DNA of 64,000 nucleotides from Stieleria mannarensis (GTDB lineage Bacteria; Planctomycetota; Planctomycetia; Pirellulales; Pirellulaceae), in assembly GCF_014154935.1 (NCBI RefSeq), contig NZ_JACEHH010000001.1:186001-250000 (forward strand), in the 5' to 3' direction. The translations under genes and the position numbers were made by a program. Below the pieces are notes generated by a model. It saw nothing but the letters and a program-made list of their open reading frames with translations. It was not told the origin of the DNA and made no database searches. The first letter of the stretch is position 1. Every line of letters starts with the position of its first letter. Positions 46,101 through 54,033 of this stretch are shown piece after piece.

Positions 46101-48341
46101 CGCTTGCTGTTCGACGAACAACGCTTGGTGCATCAGCCGTACCTGTGCATGCGGGTGCGTTATCCAGACGGGACCGAAGGCCTGTTGATCTATTGCCAGA
46201 TGGCGATCTCGGATTCCGATCCGATCGAAATCCAACAGATTCGGCATCGTTTTCCGACTTTCCCCGATGAACCGACCGTCAATCAGTTTTATTCCGAAGA
46301 TCAGGTTTCCGCCTATCGAATGCTCGGGTACCACGTGGCGTCTAAACTGTGCCGCGAATTGGAACGCTGGACGATGGGACGCCCCGACGCGAGCACCGCC
46401 GTCGAAAATGCCCAACCGGTTGGCGAGGGGGCGGAAGACGCGGCGACACGGCCGCTCGGATCACAGGCCTCGTCACCGCCCGGCGCCGCGGAATACGAAC
46501 GATTTCAGCGTGAACTGCGGCAGGTTCCCGAGCCTGCCGCACGCTCTCCCCAGGACGGCGTCCCTTACTTTGATGTCCTGCAGGAACGACTACTGACGGC
46601 GTATCGATTGGCGTGTTATGAGGAAGTGACCTATCGCGAGGACGACATTTTTAACGAGGCGATCTGGCCGATCTCGACCTATGCCTTTCCAAATCTGCAC
46701 CAACACGTTCGCTCCCTGCAAATCGATTCCGACCCGACGTCGCTGGCCGAATCCTGGCTGCGGATCTACGAACGAAGCGCCGACCTGCGGAGCGTCTATC
46801 GCAAGGCGGTGTTGGAAGACATCAATGTGCTGGACACCGGTGCCCAATCGTTTTGCGCGGCGCTTTTTGACCGACTTGCCCAGGAACGACACCCCGGATC
46901 GGACTGCAAACCCTTGATCGCGGCACATCTGGCGGCGATGGCCACGGCCTGTCAAGAAGTCCATCGCGGCCGCCCCCATTCGGCCTTCCAGGTCGGCGGC
47001 CGCCGCAAAGTCATCGACTTGTGTGAAAACTTGGCCGACACCATCGATCAATCACTCGCCCGACCGCCCTCGATCGCACCCGACCAGCAACTCCGCGATG
47101 TCTTGAGCAATGTCGTCGCGGAAATCTCGGAACTGGAACGATCGGTTTTCCAGGGCGGCGAGCACGTGACCACCATCTCGTTTGCACAGTGCGTGTGCGT
47201 GATGTGGGGGCGTTTGTCGCGGGGGAAACGCCCCTGTGGCTGGGGAATCGATGGCGTCGCCGAACGAGGCAGTTTGGTGTTTCAAACCGGACGCAAGACC
47301 CCGACCGAATCCCGCATGGTCGCCGCGCGTCACGAACTCGATTACGGACTGCGACGCGTCGATTTAAACCGCATCTTGGACACCCTGACCCGGTTGTGGT
47401 ACCTGGGCTATTTTCATTCCGACGCCGACCCGTTGCTGAATCAGCGGGCTTTTAAAGGGTTCCGGGTTTCCGGATTCAAACGCTGCGTCCGAGCGATGGT
47501 CAGCGACGACCCCGCCAAGTGTGTTCGGACGTGGCTGCGGCAGTGTGAATTGAACCGGCGGATTCGACGCGCTTACGAAGACGCGATCGCGATCGATGCG
47601 ATGGAGTTCAACGTCGGCGCAGATTCCAAATTGGTCGAACTGTGGAACGATCTGAGGCGGTGCGCGACATCGGTCCGAGCCGATGCCGCCGACCAACCGT
47701 TGATGGCAGCCCACTTGGCGGCGCTGGCAACGTCTTATGTCCGCCGTGAAAAAACGGAGGCCGACGTGCCCGAGGTCTTGTTCGCCCCGCGGGGAAGAGA
47801 ACGCCTCTCACAGGCCTGTGTGGAAATCGCATCGCTGATCACCGCCGGCACGAATCACGGCGCCTCGCAGGTCGATGATACCGTGGTGGACAACATGGCC
47901 ACCAGGCTAGGCGACTCAATCGCCGGGCTGCTTGATTCAGATTTGGTGCATTGCAATGCCAAGGCGATCGGCCATTTCACCCGTTCGATCATCAGCCTCT
48001 CGGCAGCCGTCATTTGCAGCACACGCCCGAGGCTGACGGTCCGGCTTCACCACGAAAAAACAGTTGAATCGCTCGATCGATTCACACCCCCCGATGACGA
48101 ACAACAAATGAAAGACTTCGTCGATCGGTTGGACCAGGAACTGGCCGAAGCGATTCGCTCCGGTGCCCCCAAAGCGGTCCCAACACTGATGCAACTGTGG
48201 TATGTCGCGTTGGCCCATCGAAGCGAATTCGAACCGCCAGATGAACCCCCAGCGGACACGCAGGAACTGAAACAAAAGAAAAAGAAGAAAAAGCGGGGAA
48301 AAGATCCATCGTCGACACCTGACCGGGACGGCGACGATTAA
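43152..48341 (+). CDS. Giant membrane patatin-like phospholipase with duplicated C-terminal module
   Basis: The product has 1729 residues. A patatin domain is split by membrane helices: LALSGGGIRSALYND near residue 48, nucleophile Ser in SVSGGGYIAGHL near 79, several helices between about 165 and 370 plus others near 675 and 845, then catalytic Asp in VADGGFTDYLG near 919. It is a paralogue of the patatin half of the gene at 35761. The last 600 residues hold two related modules of about 250 residues: LIAAHLAAMATA is echoed by LMAAHLAALATS, and TLTRLWYLGYFH by TLMQLWYVALAH. The C-terminus is Lys-rich. The ATG at 43152 follows 114 bases after the catalase-like gene. Confidence 0.85.
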   Translation: MTNDRSGWEQEEWQSIHQRREKAFHTAAPDDAHERPKNLIGLALSGGGIRSALYNDGFLQGLSHRGLLRYVDYLASVSGGGYIAGHLIAQAEPHGEQDGNGEGKQGSSTSSADQTAGFHDDDRDDEGRFKRWHLGRKPGTGEVDSRRLAAVGGYLSRPMEVLPAYLWSCFFSATFYIGICGILATLAALFWRSFDDPTFRAMYFEVLGIRAGNEFLIALIPAILFLAVFVILEIAWSAFRWVMGENSWNLQQKHISVRAWSFVALVLAFLTSIAIFLGNGTTNVQSAAGGSLYLNHYAQWLAVIAGTLQVLVFFGSDRLFRSEREDAKTWQRHLQRFIAVGVTLFLVFSMIHWMGRENISQFANHRDPHLMVGDVSDWQTLEHVFETYEETPFYRIPALLRWSVSSAIGVFSDPTTPLNVSDGLEEKLKLSDGWEQTLATRRWGLFADATTVVPASREVGNDQGEEGTQEVPSPWMLEHRLLGAFYAYKLAMFDSGSSAEADGERRTGSEDQTTGVAATVRREFAQLKSLRKTQRMQLRRWNQYLESPDLTRALLAGIGISRWETKPTVDFPNSLYKNVMALVSSNDYEMSKQQRKSIANAAHRIHLIELAPSASPPTTPSDRLAYADVNRLLLEALYPRAVRAKDIPSTYVVPPFDQQARRSWLGFWMLMATIGAIGGVYRHQVATVFRFYRKQLGANFLVRSHRRDEALGEVQLHQLDPTRDGLPYPLMLAASLEPATVNGGYVIASRAFMFSPRYCGDLDDPNNRICTKQVALSKNSQAKSVTLADAVTLSGAAVTAFMTTNRCLSLLVDFFNTGLGMQVYRTEKTDVKSARPDNLVWLVTAGIAAAFAGLIFGVMRGDWPTTLTAFALSWIIGSCVIHEKGVPHFLKMLLLPREVGPHAPKEQRERSAKSFYVADGGFTDYLGVSALLKRRCELIVVSDAGANVGGDHLGTLAKMCEKTSAELGIRFVDLDHEAPIDFGRLLFDEQRLVHQPYLCMRVRYPDGTEGLLIYCQMAISDSDPIEIQQIRHRFPTFPDEPTVNQFYSEDQVSAYRMLGYHVASKLCRELERWTMGRPDASTAVENAQPVGEGAEDAATRPLGSQASSPPGAAEYERFQRELRQVPEPAARSPQDGVPYFDVLQERLLTAYRLACYEEVTYREDDIFNEAIWPISTYAFPNLHQHVRSLQIDSDPTSLAESWLRIYERSADLRSVYRKAVLEDINVLDTGAQSFCAALFDRLAQERHPGSDCKPLIAAHLAAMATACQEVHRGRPHSAFQVGGRRKVIDLCENLADTIDQSLARPPSIAPDQQLRDVLSNVVAEISELERSVFQGGEHVTTISFAQCVCVMWGRLSRGKRPCGWGIDGVAERGSLVFQTGRKTPTESRMVAARHELDYGLRRVDLNRILDTLTRLWYLGYFHSDADPLLNQRAFKGFRVSGFKRCVRAMVSDDPAKCVRTWLRQCELNRRIRRAYEDAIAIDAMEFNVGADSKLVELWNDLRRCATSVRADAADQPLMAAHLAALATSYVRREKTEADVPEVLFAPRGRERLSQACVEIASLITAGTNHGASQVDDTVVDNMATRLGDSIAGLLDSDLVHCNAKAIGHFTRSIISLSAAVICSTRPRLTVRLHHEKTVESLDRFTPPDDEQQMKDFVDRLDQELAEAIRSGAPKAVPTLMQLWYVALAHRSEFEPPDEPPADTQELKQKKKKKKRGKDPSSTPDRDGDD

Positions 48342-48471
48342 TCGTTGTCGCACCGATGGTCAGAAACGTCTGGCACGAAGGGCACGGGCATGCCTGTACA
48401 CCAACACGTATTCCCGGCTCATTCACGCCCGACACCGAGATCAAAACCATCACGCTTGGGAGATACACCGG

Positions 48472-51400
48472 ATGCCGCCAATCAATCGCCCGATCAAGGG
48501 GTTGTTACTACGTGTTCCCAGGGCCGCGAATGAGGCGCCGGCGGTGGCCGGTCAATCAATCGCCGCGTCAAGCGACAAGTTCGACTTGGAATGGTTGTTT
48601 TCGACGTCACCGGCGGAAACCGGATTGGCCGCCACGTCGGCAGGCCAAGCTTGGATGCTCGCGCGGCCCCAAGAGTCCGTCGATGGGGCGAATCCCTGGG
48701 ACCTGGTGCACGACGCGCGTGAAATGATGTCGCGCGGTGTCGGATTGACGGGCGACGTCGTGCCCGATCTGATCGAACCGGATTTGGTCCAAGACTGGTT
48801 GCCCGAGATTCCCGGCCGTGAGATTCCAGATCACCACGCGGGACTTGCCGCCGCCGAGCAGGTTTGTGTCTTTGAGGACCAGAACCGCGAACTGCCCACG
48901 CGACCGGGACAGTTTGCCTGGCATTTGGGGGACGCCTATTCACAATTGGCCAGTGCGCGGGCGCAAATCGGCAGCGATCCCGCCGTGGTGCGAATCGCAC
49001 ACCTGGACACCGGGTATGACCCCGAACATCAGACCTTTCAAAACGAGTTTGTCGAAAGACACCTGCAACGCAATTTCGTCGACGGCGGCGCACCGGACGA
49101 CGCCCGTGATCCGGGCAACACCGGACCGCTACGGAATCCCGGTCACGGAACCGCAACGTTGGCCTTGCTGGCCGGGGGGCCGTTTCAGTTTCGCGGGTCG
49201 GGGTATCAGTTTGAGGGGCTGCTGGGCGGCGCGCCGCAAACCCACATCGTGCCGCTGCGTGTCGGCAATTCAGTGGTTCAATTGACGACCAGCAGCGTCG
49301 CCCGGGCGATCCACTACGCCGCGAAATTGTGCGACGAAGCGGAGACCTGCGTGCACGTGATTTCGATGAGCATGGGCGGAGTCGCCTCACAGGCCTGGGC
49401 CGATGCGGTCAACCAAGCCTATGAAGCCGGGATCATTTACGTGGCCGCGGCGGGCAACAATTTTTCGGCCGGATTTTTCGGCGTCCCCACGCACCAGATC
49501 GTCTATCCCGCGCGGTTCCGTCGTGTCATCGCCGCGTGTGGCGTGATGGCCGATCGCACGCCCTACGACGACCTGGGCTTCGGAACGATGCAGGGCAATT
49601 GGGGACCGCGATCGGCGATGGCGACGGCGATGAGCGCCTACACCCCGAACATGCCCTGGGCCCGCATCGGTTGCAACGAATTGGTCAGCATGGATGGCGC
49701 GGGAACATCCGCGGCGACACCACAAATCGCCGCCGCGGCGGCGCTGTACCTGCAGCTCCACGCGGACGAATTGTTTGATCCGCAAAAGTACCCCGAACCG
49801 TGGATGCGTGTCGAAGCGGTCCGCCGGGCGCTGTTCATGTCGGCCGACAAGAGCGCCGATGGTGGCAGCCGGAAAAGGCTGGGAAACGGGATCTTGCAGG
49901 CCCTCAAGGCGTTGAGCATCGCACCGGCCGGCAGCACCACGCTGCGCAAAACCGCGACCGATTCGGCCGGGTTCCCGTTCCTGAACGTCTTGTTCCGACG
50001 CGGACTGGTCCCATCGCCGGAGGACAGGATGCTGCAATTGGAAGCCACCCAGTTGATCCAGCGTTGGCACAGCACGCAGGAGGAAAACCCGTTGGAATCC
50101 GCCGTGGACGACCCCGATTGTCCGCCGCAGGACGTGTCACAAGACCAGGTGATCGCGTTCCTGGAACAAGTCAGCCAGCACCCCGACGCATCAAAGGTCT
50201 TGAAAGCCCGAGCCAAAGACTACTTGGATTCCGCGTCAAGAAAATCCAGCAAGCCGAAACGTGCCGCGGCCCAGGCACCGCCCCAAACGCCAATCGAAAC
50301 CACGACGGCGAAGAGTGTTTTCCAACCGCCATCCCCGCCCTATCGAACGCTGCACGCCTACGCCGTCGATCCCAGTCTGACGACGTCGTTGGAAACCGTC
50401 GGCATCAGCGAAGTCGAACTCAAGCTGCCCTGGGAAAAACTTGAACCCGGACCGATCGGCGAGTACTTGGAAGTGGTCGATGTCGATCCGCCCAGCGGCT
50501 GTTTTTATGAACCGGTCGATTTGGATGCCCCGGCGCTATTGGCCCAAGACGGATTGCCGCCGTCGGAAGGATCGCCACAGTTCCATCAGCAAATGGTTTA
50601 TTCCGTCTGCAGCCTGACGATCAACAATTTCGAACGGGCGCTCGGACGCAAATCACTGTGGCGTCCCGGTCCGCCGGCCGAGGGCGCCCATCGGAAAAAC
50701 GATGCTCACTATGTCCCCCGGCTGCGCGTCTATCCGCACGCGCTGCGCGAAGCCAATGCGTACTATTCGCCGTCAAAGGTGGCGTTGTTATTCGGCTATT
50801 TCAACGCCTCACGCGATCGCCCCGGAAACCAACTGCCCGGGGAACGCATCTTTACCTGTCTGTCGCACGACATCATCGCCCATGAAACCACGCACGCCTT
50901 GTTGGATGGCATGCACCGCCAGTTTCTGTTGCCCAGCAATCGCGACGTCCATGCCTTTCACGAAGGCTTTGCCGATTGCGTCGCGATGTTACAGCATTTT
51001 ACGTTCCCCGAATTGGTCACCCACCAGATCGCCAACACACGCGGGGCAATCGACACGCATGAAAACTTGTTGGTGCAATTGGCGTCCCAATTCGGACATG
51101 CGACCGGTCGGCGAATGGCACTGCGGGATGCGATCGGCAAGGTCAACGAACAGAGCGGTCGATGGGAATTGCACCGGCCCGATCCGCGAGAGTATGAAAC
51201 CATCGAAGAGCCCCACGCCCGTGGGCGGATCCTGGTCTCGGCTGTCTTTGACGCGTTCTTATCGATCTACAAACGTCGCACCGCCGATTTACTGCGTTTG
51301 GCCACCGGCGGCACCGGCATCCTCCGTCCCGGCGCCATCCACCCCGACCTGGTGGACCGCCTGGCACGCGAAGTCACACGTTCGGCCCAGCACGTGTTGA

Positions 51401-52275
51401 CGATGTGTATCCGAGCGTTGGATTATTGTCCACCAACCGACATCACCTTCGGCGAGTATCTGCGGGCGATCATCACCGCCGATCACGACCTGGTCGCCAA
51501 CGACGACTTGGGGTATCGGGTTTCGATGATCGAGGCGTTCCGACAGCGGGGCATCTATCCGCACGGTGTTCGCACGCTCAGCGAAGCCAGTTTGCGGTGG
51601 CGGTCGCCGGAGTCGGAAGACCCGATGCCGTCCGAAGCACTGATGCAGTACCTGAAAAACCTTCGCGGGGCGGGGAACGAGCACCTGTATGCCGATTCAC
51701 GCAAGGAGATTTTCAGGCTGCAGCGAAAGATGCGTTATGAACTTCACTCCTGGCTCAGCCGACACCTGAAATCGACCGACGAAAATCATCGTGACGCCCG
51801 GTTCCTGGGGCTCGATCCGCAAAAGTCGTTCGAGGTCCATTCGGCGCGGATCGCCTGTCGCGTCAGCCCCGATGGCGACGTGCTACCCCAACTGTTGATG
51901 GGACTGTTACAGACGACGACTCAGCCGGTGGACCCCGGTGACCCTAACGGGCCACGCATGTCGTTTGAAGGCGGCTGCACCGTTGTCGCCGATCTCCGCG
52001 CCAGTCGCGTGCGTTACTGCGTTCGAAAGAACCTGCAAAGTGCTTCGCGGTTGACGCGACAACAGGAGTTCGCACTGGGCGAATTCGATTCCCTGCAAGC
52101 GACCTACTTGGGCGCCCGTTCGTTGGATGTTCGATCCCTGGGCGCCAGATCCCTGGGCGTCAGATCGCTGGGCGAGACGTCCGCCGATGACGATTCGTCG
52201 CCCGCACAGGACGATCCGCCGTCTGGGCGTCACGATGAACCGTTCGCACTGCTCCACCGTGGTCCATCCCTCTAG
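48472..52275 (+). CDS. Subtilisin-like serine protease fused to an HExxH metalloprotease domain
   Basis: The product has 1267 residues. The first half is an S8 subtilase with a complete triad: Asp179 in IAHLDTGYD, His225 in NPGHGTATL, Ser413 in GAGTSAATP. The second half holds a zinc peptidase site, HETTH at 804-808 with a likely third ligand Glu831 in HEGFADCV, the gluzincin arrangement. No Sec signal is evident. Near the end (1214-1233) are four pentapeptide repeats GARSL/DVRSL/GARSL/GVRSL. Two complete protease active sites in one chain is unusual. The MBL gene follows nine bases downstream, so the two are co-transcribed. Confidence 0.87.
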   Translation: MPPINRPIKGLLLRVPRAANEAPAVAGQSIAASSDKFDLEWLFSTSPAETGLAATSAGQAWMLARPQESVDGANPWDLVHDAREMMSRGVGLTGDVVPDLIEPDLVQDWLPEIPGREIPDHHAGLAAAEQVCVFEDQNRELPTRPGQFAWHLGDAYSQLASARAQIGSDPAVVRIAHLDTGYDPEHQTFQNEFVERHLQRNFVDGGAPDDARDPGNTGPLRNPGHGTATLALLAGGPFQFRGSGYQFEGLLGGAPQTHIVPLRVGNSVVQLTTSSVARAIHYAAKLCDEAETCVHVISMSMGGVASQAWADAVNQAYEAGIIYVAAAGNNFSAGFFGVPTHQIVYPARFRRVIAACGVMADRTPYDDLGFGTMQGNWGPRSAMATAMSAYTPNMPWARIGCNELVSMDGAGTSAATPQIAAAAALYLQLHADELFDPQKYPEPWMRVEAVRRALFMSADKSADGGSRKRLGNGILQALKALSIAPAGSTTLRKTATDSAGFPFLNVLFRRGLVPSPEDRMLQLEATQLIQRWHSTQEENPLESAVDDPDCPPQDVSQDQVIAFLEQVSQHPDASKVLKARAKDYLDSASRKSSKPKRAAAQAPPQTPIETTTAKSVFQPPSPPYRTLHAYAVDPSLTTSLETVGISEVELKLPWEKLEPGPIGEYLEVVDVDPPSGCFYEPVDLDAPALLAQDGLPPSEGSPQFHQQMVYSVCSLTINNFERALGRKSLWRPGPPAEGAHRKNDAHYVPRLRVYPHALREANAYYSPSKVALLFGYFNASRDRPGNQLPGERIFTCLSHDIIAHETTHALLDGMHRQFLLPSNRDVHAFHEGFADCVAMLQHFTFPELVTHQIANTRGAIDTHENLLVQLASQFGHATGRRMALRDAIGKVNEQSGRWELHRPDPREYETIEEPHARGRILVSAVFDAFLSIYKRRTADLLRLATGGTGILRPGAIHPDLVDRLAREVTRSAQHVLTMCIRALDYCPPTDITFGEYLRAIITADHDLVANDDLGYRVSMIEAFRQRGIYPHGVRTLSEASLRWRSPESEDPMPSEALMQYLKNLRGAGNEHLYADSRKEIFRLQRKMRYELHSWLSRHLKSTDENHRDARFLGLDPQKSFEVHSARIACRVSPDGDVLPQLLMGLLQTTTQPVDPGDPNGPRMSFEGGCTVVADLRASRVRYCVRKNLQSASRLTRQQEFALGEFDSLQATYLGARSLDVRSLGARSLGVRSLGETSADDDSSPAQDDPPSGRHDEPFALLHRGPSL
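52111..52170 (+). repeat. 15-nt tandem repeat at the 3' end of the dual-protease gene
   Basis: Four imperfect 15-base units (GGCGCCCGTTCGTTG, GATGTTCGATCCCTG, GGCGCCAGATCCCTG, GGCGTCAGATCGCTG) encode pentapeptides of the form [GD][AV]RSL. They keep the reading frame. Confidence 0.85.
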
Positions 52276-52284
52276 GCATCTGAA

Positions 52285-53916
52285 ATGGCAAAACGCAAAA
52301 CGGCCGGCAAGAAAGGCAAAACGCGGGCGCAGGCTTCGACCAAGGCCGGAGGGGCGAAACGTAAAACGAGCAAACGCAAGCGTTCGAAACGTAAGACCGT
52401 GACACCTAAAACTGCCAAACGAAAGACGTCCAAACGAAAATCCACGAAGCGAAAGAAAACGTCAACGCAAAGCGACCCGCCCGCCGTTCGTGTGCGGATG
52501 TTCCGCCAGGGTCTCGGGGATTGCTTTCTGGTGACGTTTGATGTCGGCGGTGACGAACGTCACATGCTGATCGATTGTGGCACCCTGGGAAACAAGGTTT
52601 CCGATGTCAAAACCGACGACATCGTCAAACACCTGAAAACGACGATTCTGAAGGACGCTCGGCTGGACGTTGTCGTCGCAACGCATGAGCATCAAGACCA
52701 CCTGTCCGCGTTCCGGACCAAGGCGATGAAGGCAATCGTCGGGAAGGTCGATCACGTCTGGTTGGCCTGGACCGAGAACCCCAGCGACCCGGATGCCAAG
52801 ACGCTTGCCAAGTACCGAGACGATCTGGGGAAGGCGTTGGCCGAGATCGCGGCGGCATCGCCCGATTCCGAGGTCGGCAAACAAGTGCACGACTTGATGG
52901 GATTTGCCGGCGAACCGTCCGAAGATCCGCTAGCCTTTGCCAAGACCGTCAACGAAGCGATGGAGTTCGTTCGCAGCGGATTGGGAGTCAAACCGACCTA
53001 CCACGACCAGGGCGCGCTGATCGAAGCCGACTGGTTACCGGGTTTTCGTATTTATGTGCTCGGACCGCCCCGCGACAAAGAACTACTGAAGGATCTCGGC
53101 AAGCACGGTAGCGATGAACTGTACGGTTTGATGCGTGCGGCGAAATTGCACGCCGCAACCGCGGAACGTCCGCTGTCGGTTGCCGATCAGGAGGCGTCGG
53201 AGCTGGAACAGCCGTTCGATTCGCGGTTTCGTCTTCGTGGTGAAGAGCGAAAACGCGAGTTGTATCCGGGTTACTCGGATGATGAGAACCGCTGGCGTTC
53301 GGTCGACGGCGGCTGGCTGAACGCGGCCACCCATTTCGCCCTCCAGCTGGATAGTTTGACCAACAACACCTCGCTGGCGCTGGCGATCGAACGGGTCGCC
53401 GACGGAAAAGTGTTGTTGTTCCCCGCCGACGCCCAGCAAGGGAACTGGCTGTCGTGGCACGCCCCGGACCTTCACTGGTCGGTCACCGACGGCGACGGCA
53501 CGACTCGCAAGGTCACGGCCGCGGACTTGCTATCGCGAACAGTGTTCTACAAGGTGGGCCACCACGCCAGTCACAACGCGACGGCACGTGGCCAGGGATT
53601 AGAACTGATGGCCAACGAGGACGAATTGACGGCTTTCATTCCGGTCGATCGTGAACTGGCGCTCGGTCGCAACCCCAAGGGATCCTGGCAAATGCCCGCC
53701 CGACCGTTGTACCTGCGGCTCTTGCAAAAATGCCAAGGCCGCGTCGTCCGAGCCGACACGGGGTGGGCGGCGAAAGCGAAGCCAGGCGACAAGATCGAAG
53801 AAGCATTGATTCACTTGGCCGACGACCCCCAATGGACCGCCTGGAAGAAATCCCAGACCGCCGCCAAGCACGTCCAAACCGACAACAAGCTGTTCGTCGA
53901 GTACACGCTAAGCTAG
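52285..53916 (+). CDS. Metallo-beta-lactamase-fold hydrolase with histone-H1-like N-terminal tail
   Basis: The product has 543 residues. Residues 1-62 are almost entirely Lys, Arg, Thr, Ser and Ala (KRKTSKRKSTKRKKTS type), like the basic tails of histone H1 or HU-like proteins. The remainder is an MBL-fold domain of the ComEC/competence type: GLGDCFLVTF, metal motif HEHQDH (134-139), Asp382 in PADAQQGNW and His426-His427 in VGHHASHNAT. Such enzymes hydrolyse phosphodiesters or other esters with two metal ions. The tail suggests nucleic acid or membrane-phosphate binding, which is inference. It is the last gene of the rightward cluster and converges on the histidine kinase gene. Confidence 0.85.
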   Translation: MAKRKTAGKKGKTRAQASTKAGGAKRKTSKRKRSKRKTVTPKTAKRKTSKRKSTKRKKTSTQSDPPAVRVRMFRQGLGDCFLVTFDVGGDERHMLIDCGTLGNKVSDVKTDDIVKHLKTTILKDARLDVVVATHEHQDHLSAFRTKAMKAIVGKVDHVWLAWTENPSDPDAKTLAKYRDDLGKALAEIAAASPDSEVGKQVHDLMGFAGEPSEDPLAFAKTVNEAMEFVRSGLGVKPTYHDQGALIEADWLPGFRIYVLGPPRDKELLKDLGKHGSDELYGLMRAAKLHAATAERPLSVADQEASELEQPFDSRFRLRGEERKRELYPGYSDDENRWRSVDGGWLNAATHFALQLDSLTNNTSLALAIERVADGKVLLFPADAQQGNWLSWHAPDLHWSVTDGDGTTRKVTAADLLSRTVFYKVGHHASHNATARGQGLELMANEDELTAFIPVDRELALGRNPKGSWQMPARPLYLRLLQKCQGRVVRADTGWAAKAKPGDKIEEALIHLADDPQWTAWKKSQTAAKHVQTDNKLFVEYTLS

Positions 53917-54033
53917 TATTCCGCCGCAGCTCAGTTTTTCGGCTGGGCTGGACACCGACGGTTACCGAATCTTTCTTTCGGACTCCGTATCGCGAACGGC
54001 CAGCGGAGGCCAATTCTTTGAATGGACCAAGCG

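Noticed and set aside
44736-46415. 559-codon open frame on the minus strand
   Set aside because: It lies fully inside the membrane patatin gene, is His/Arg/Gln-rich and has no family pattern; it is a by-product of high GC codon use.
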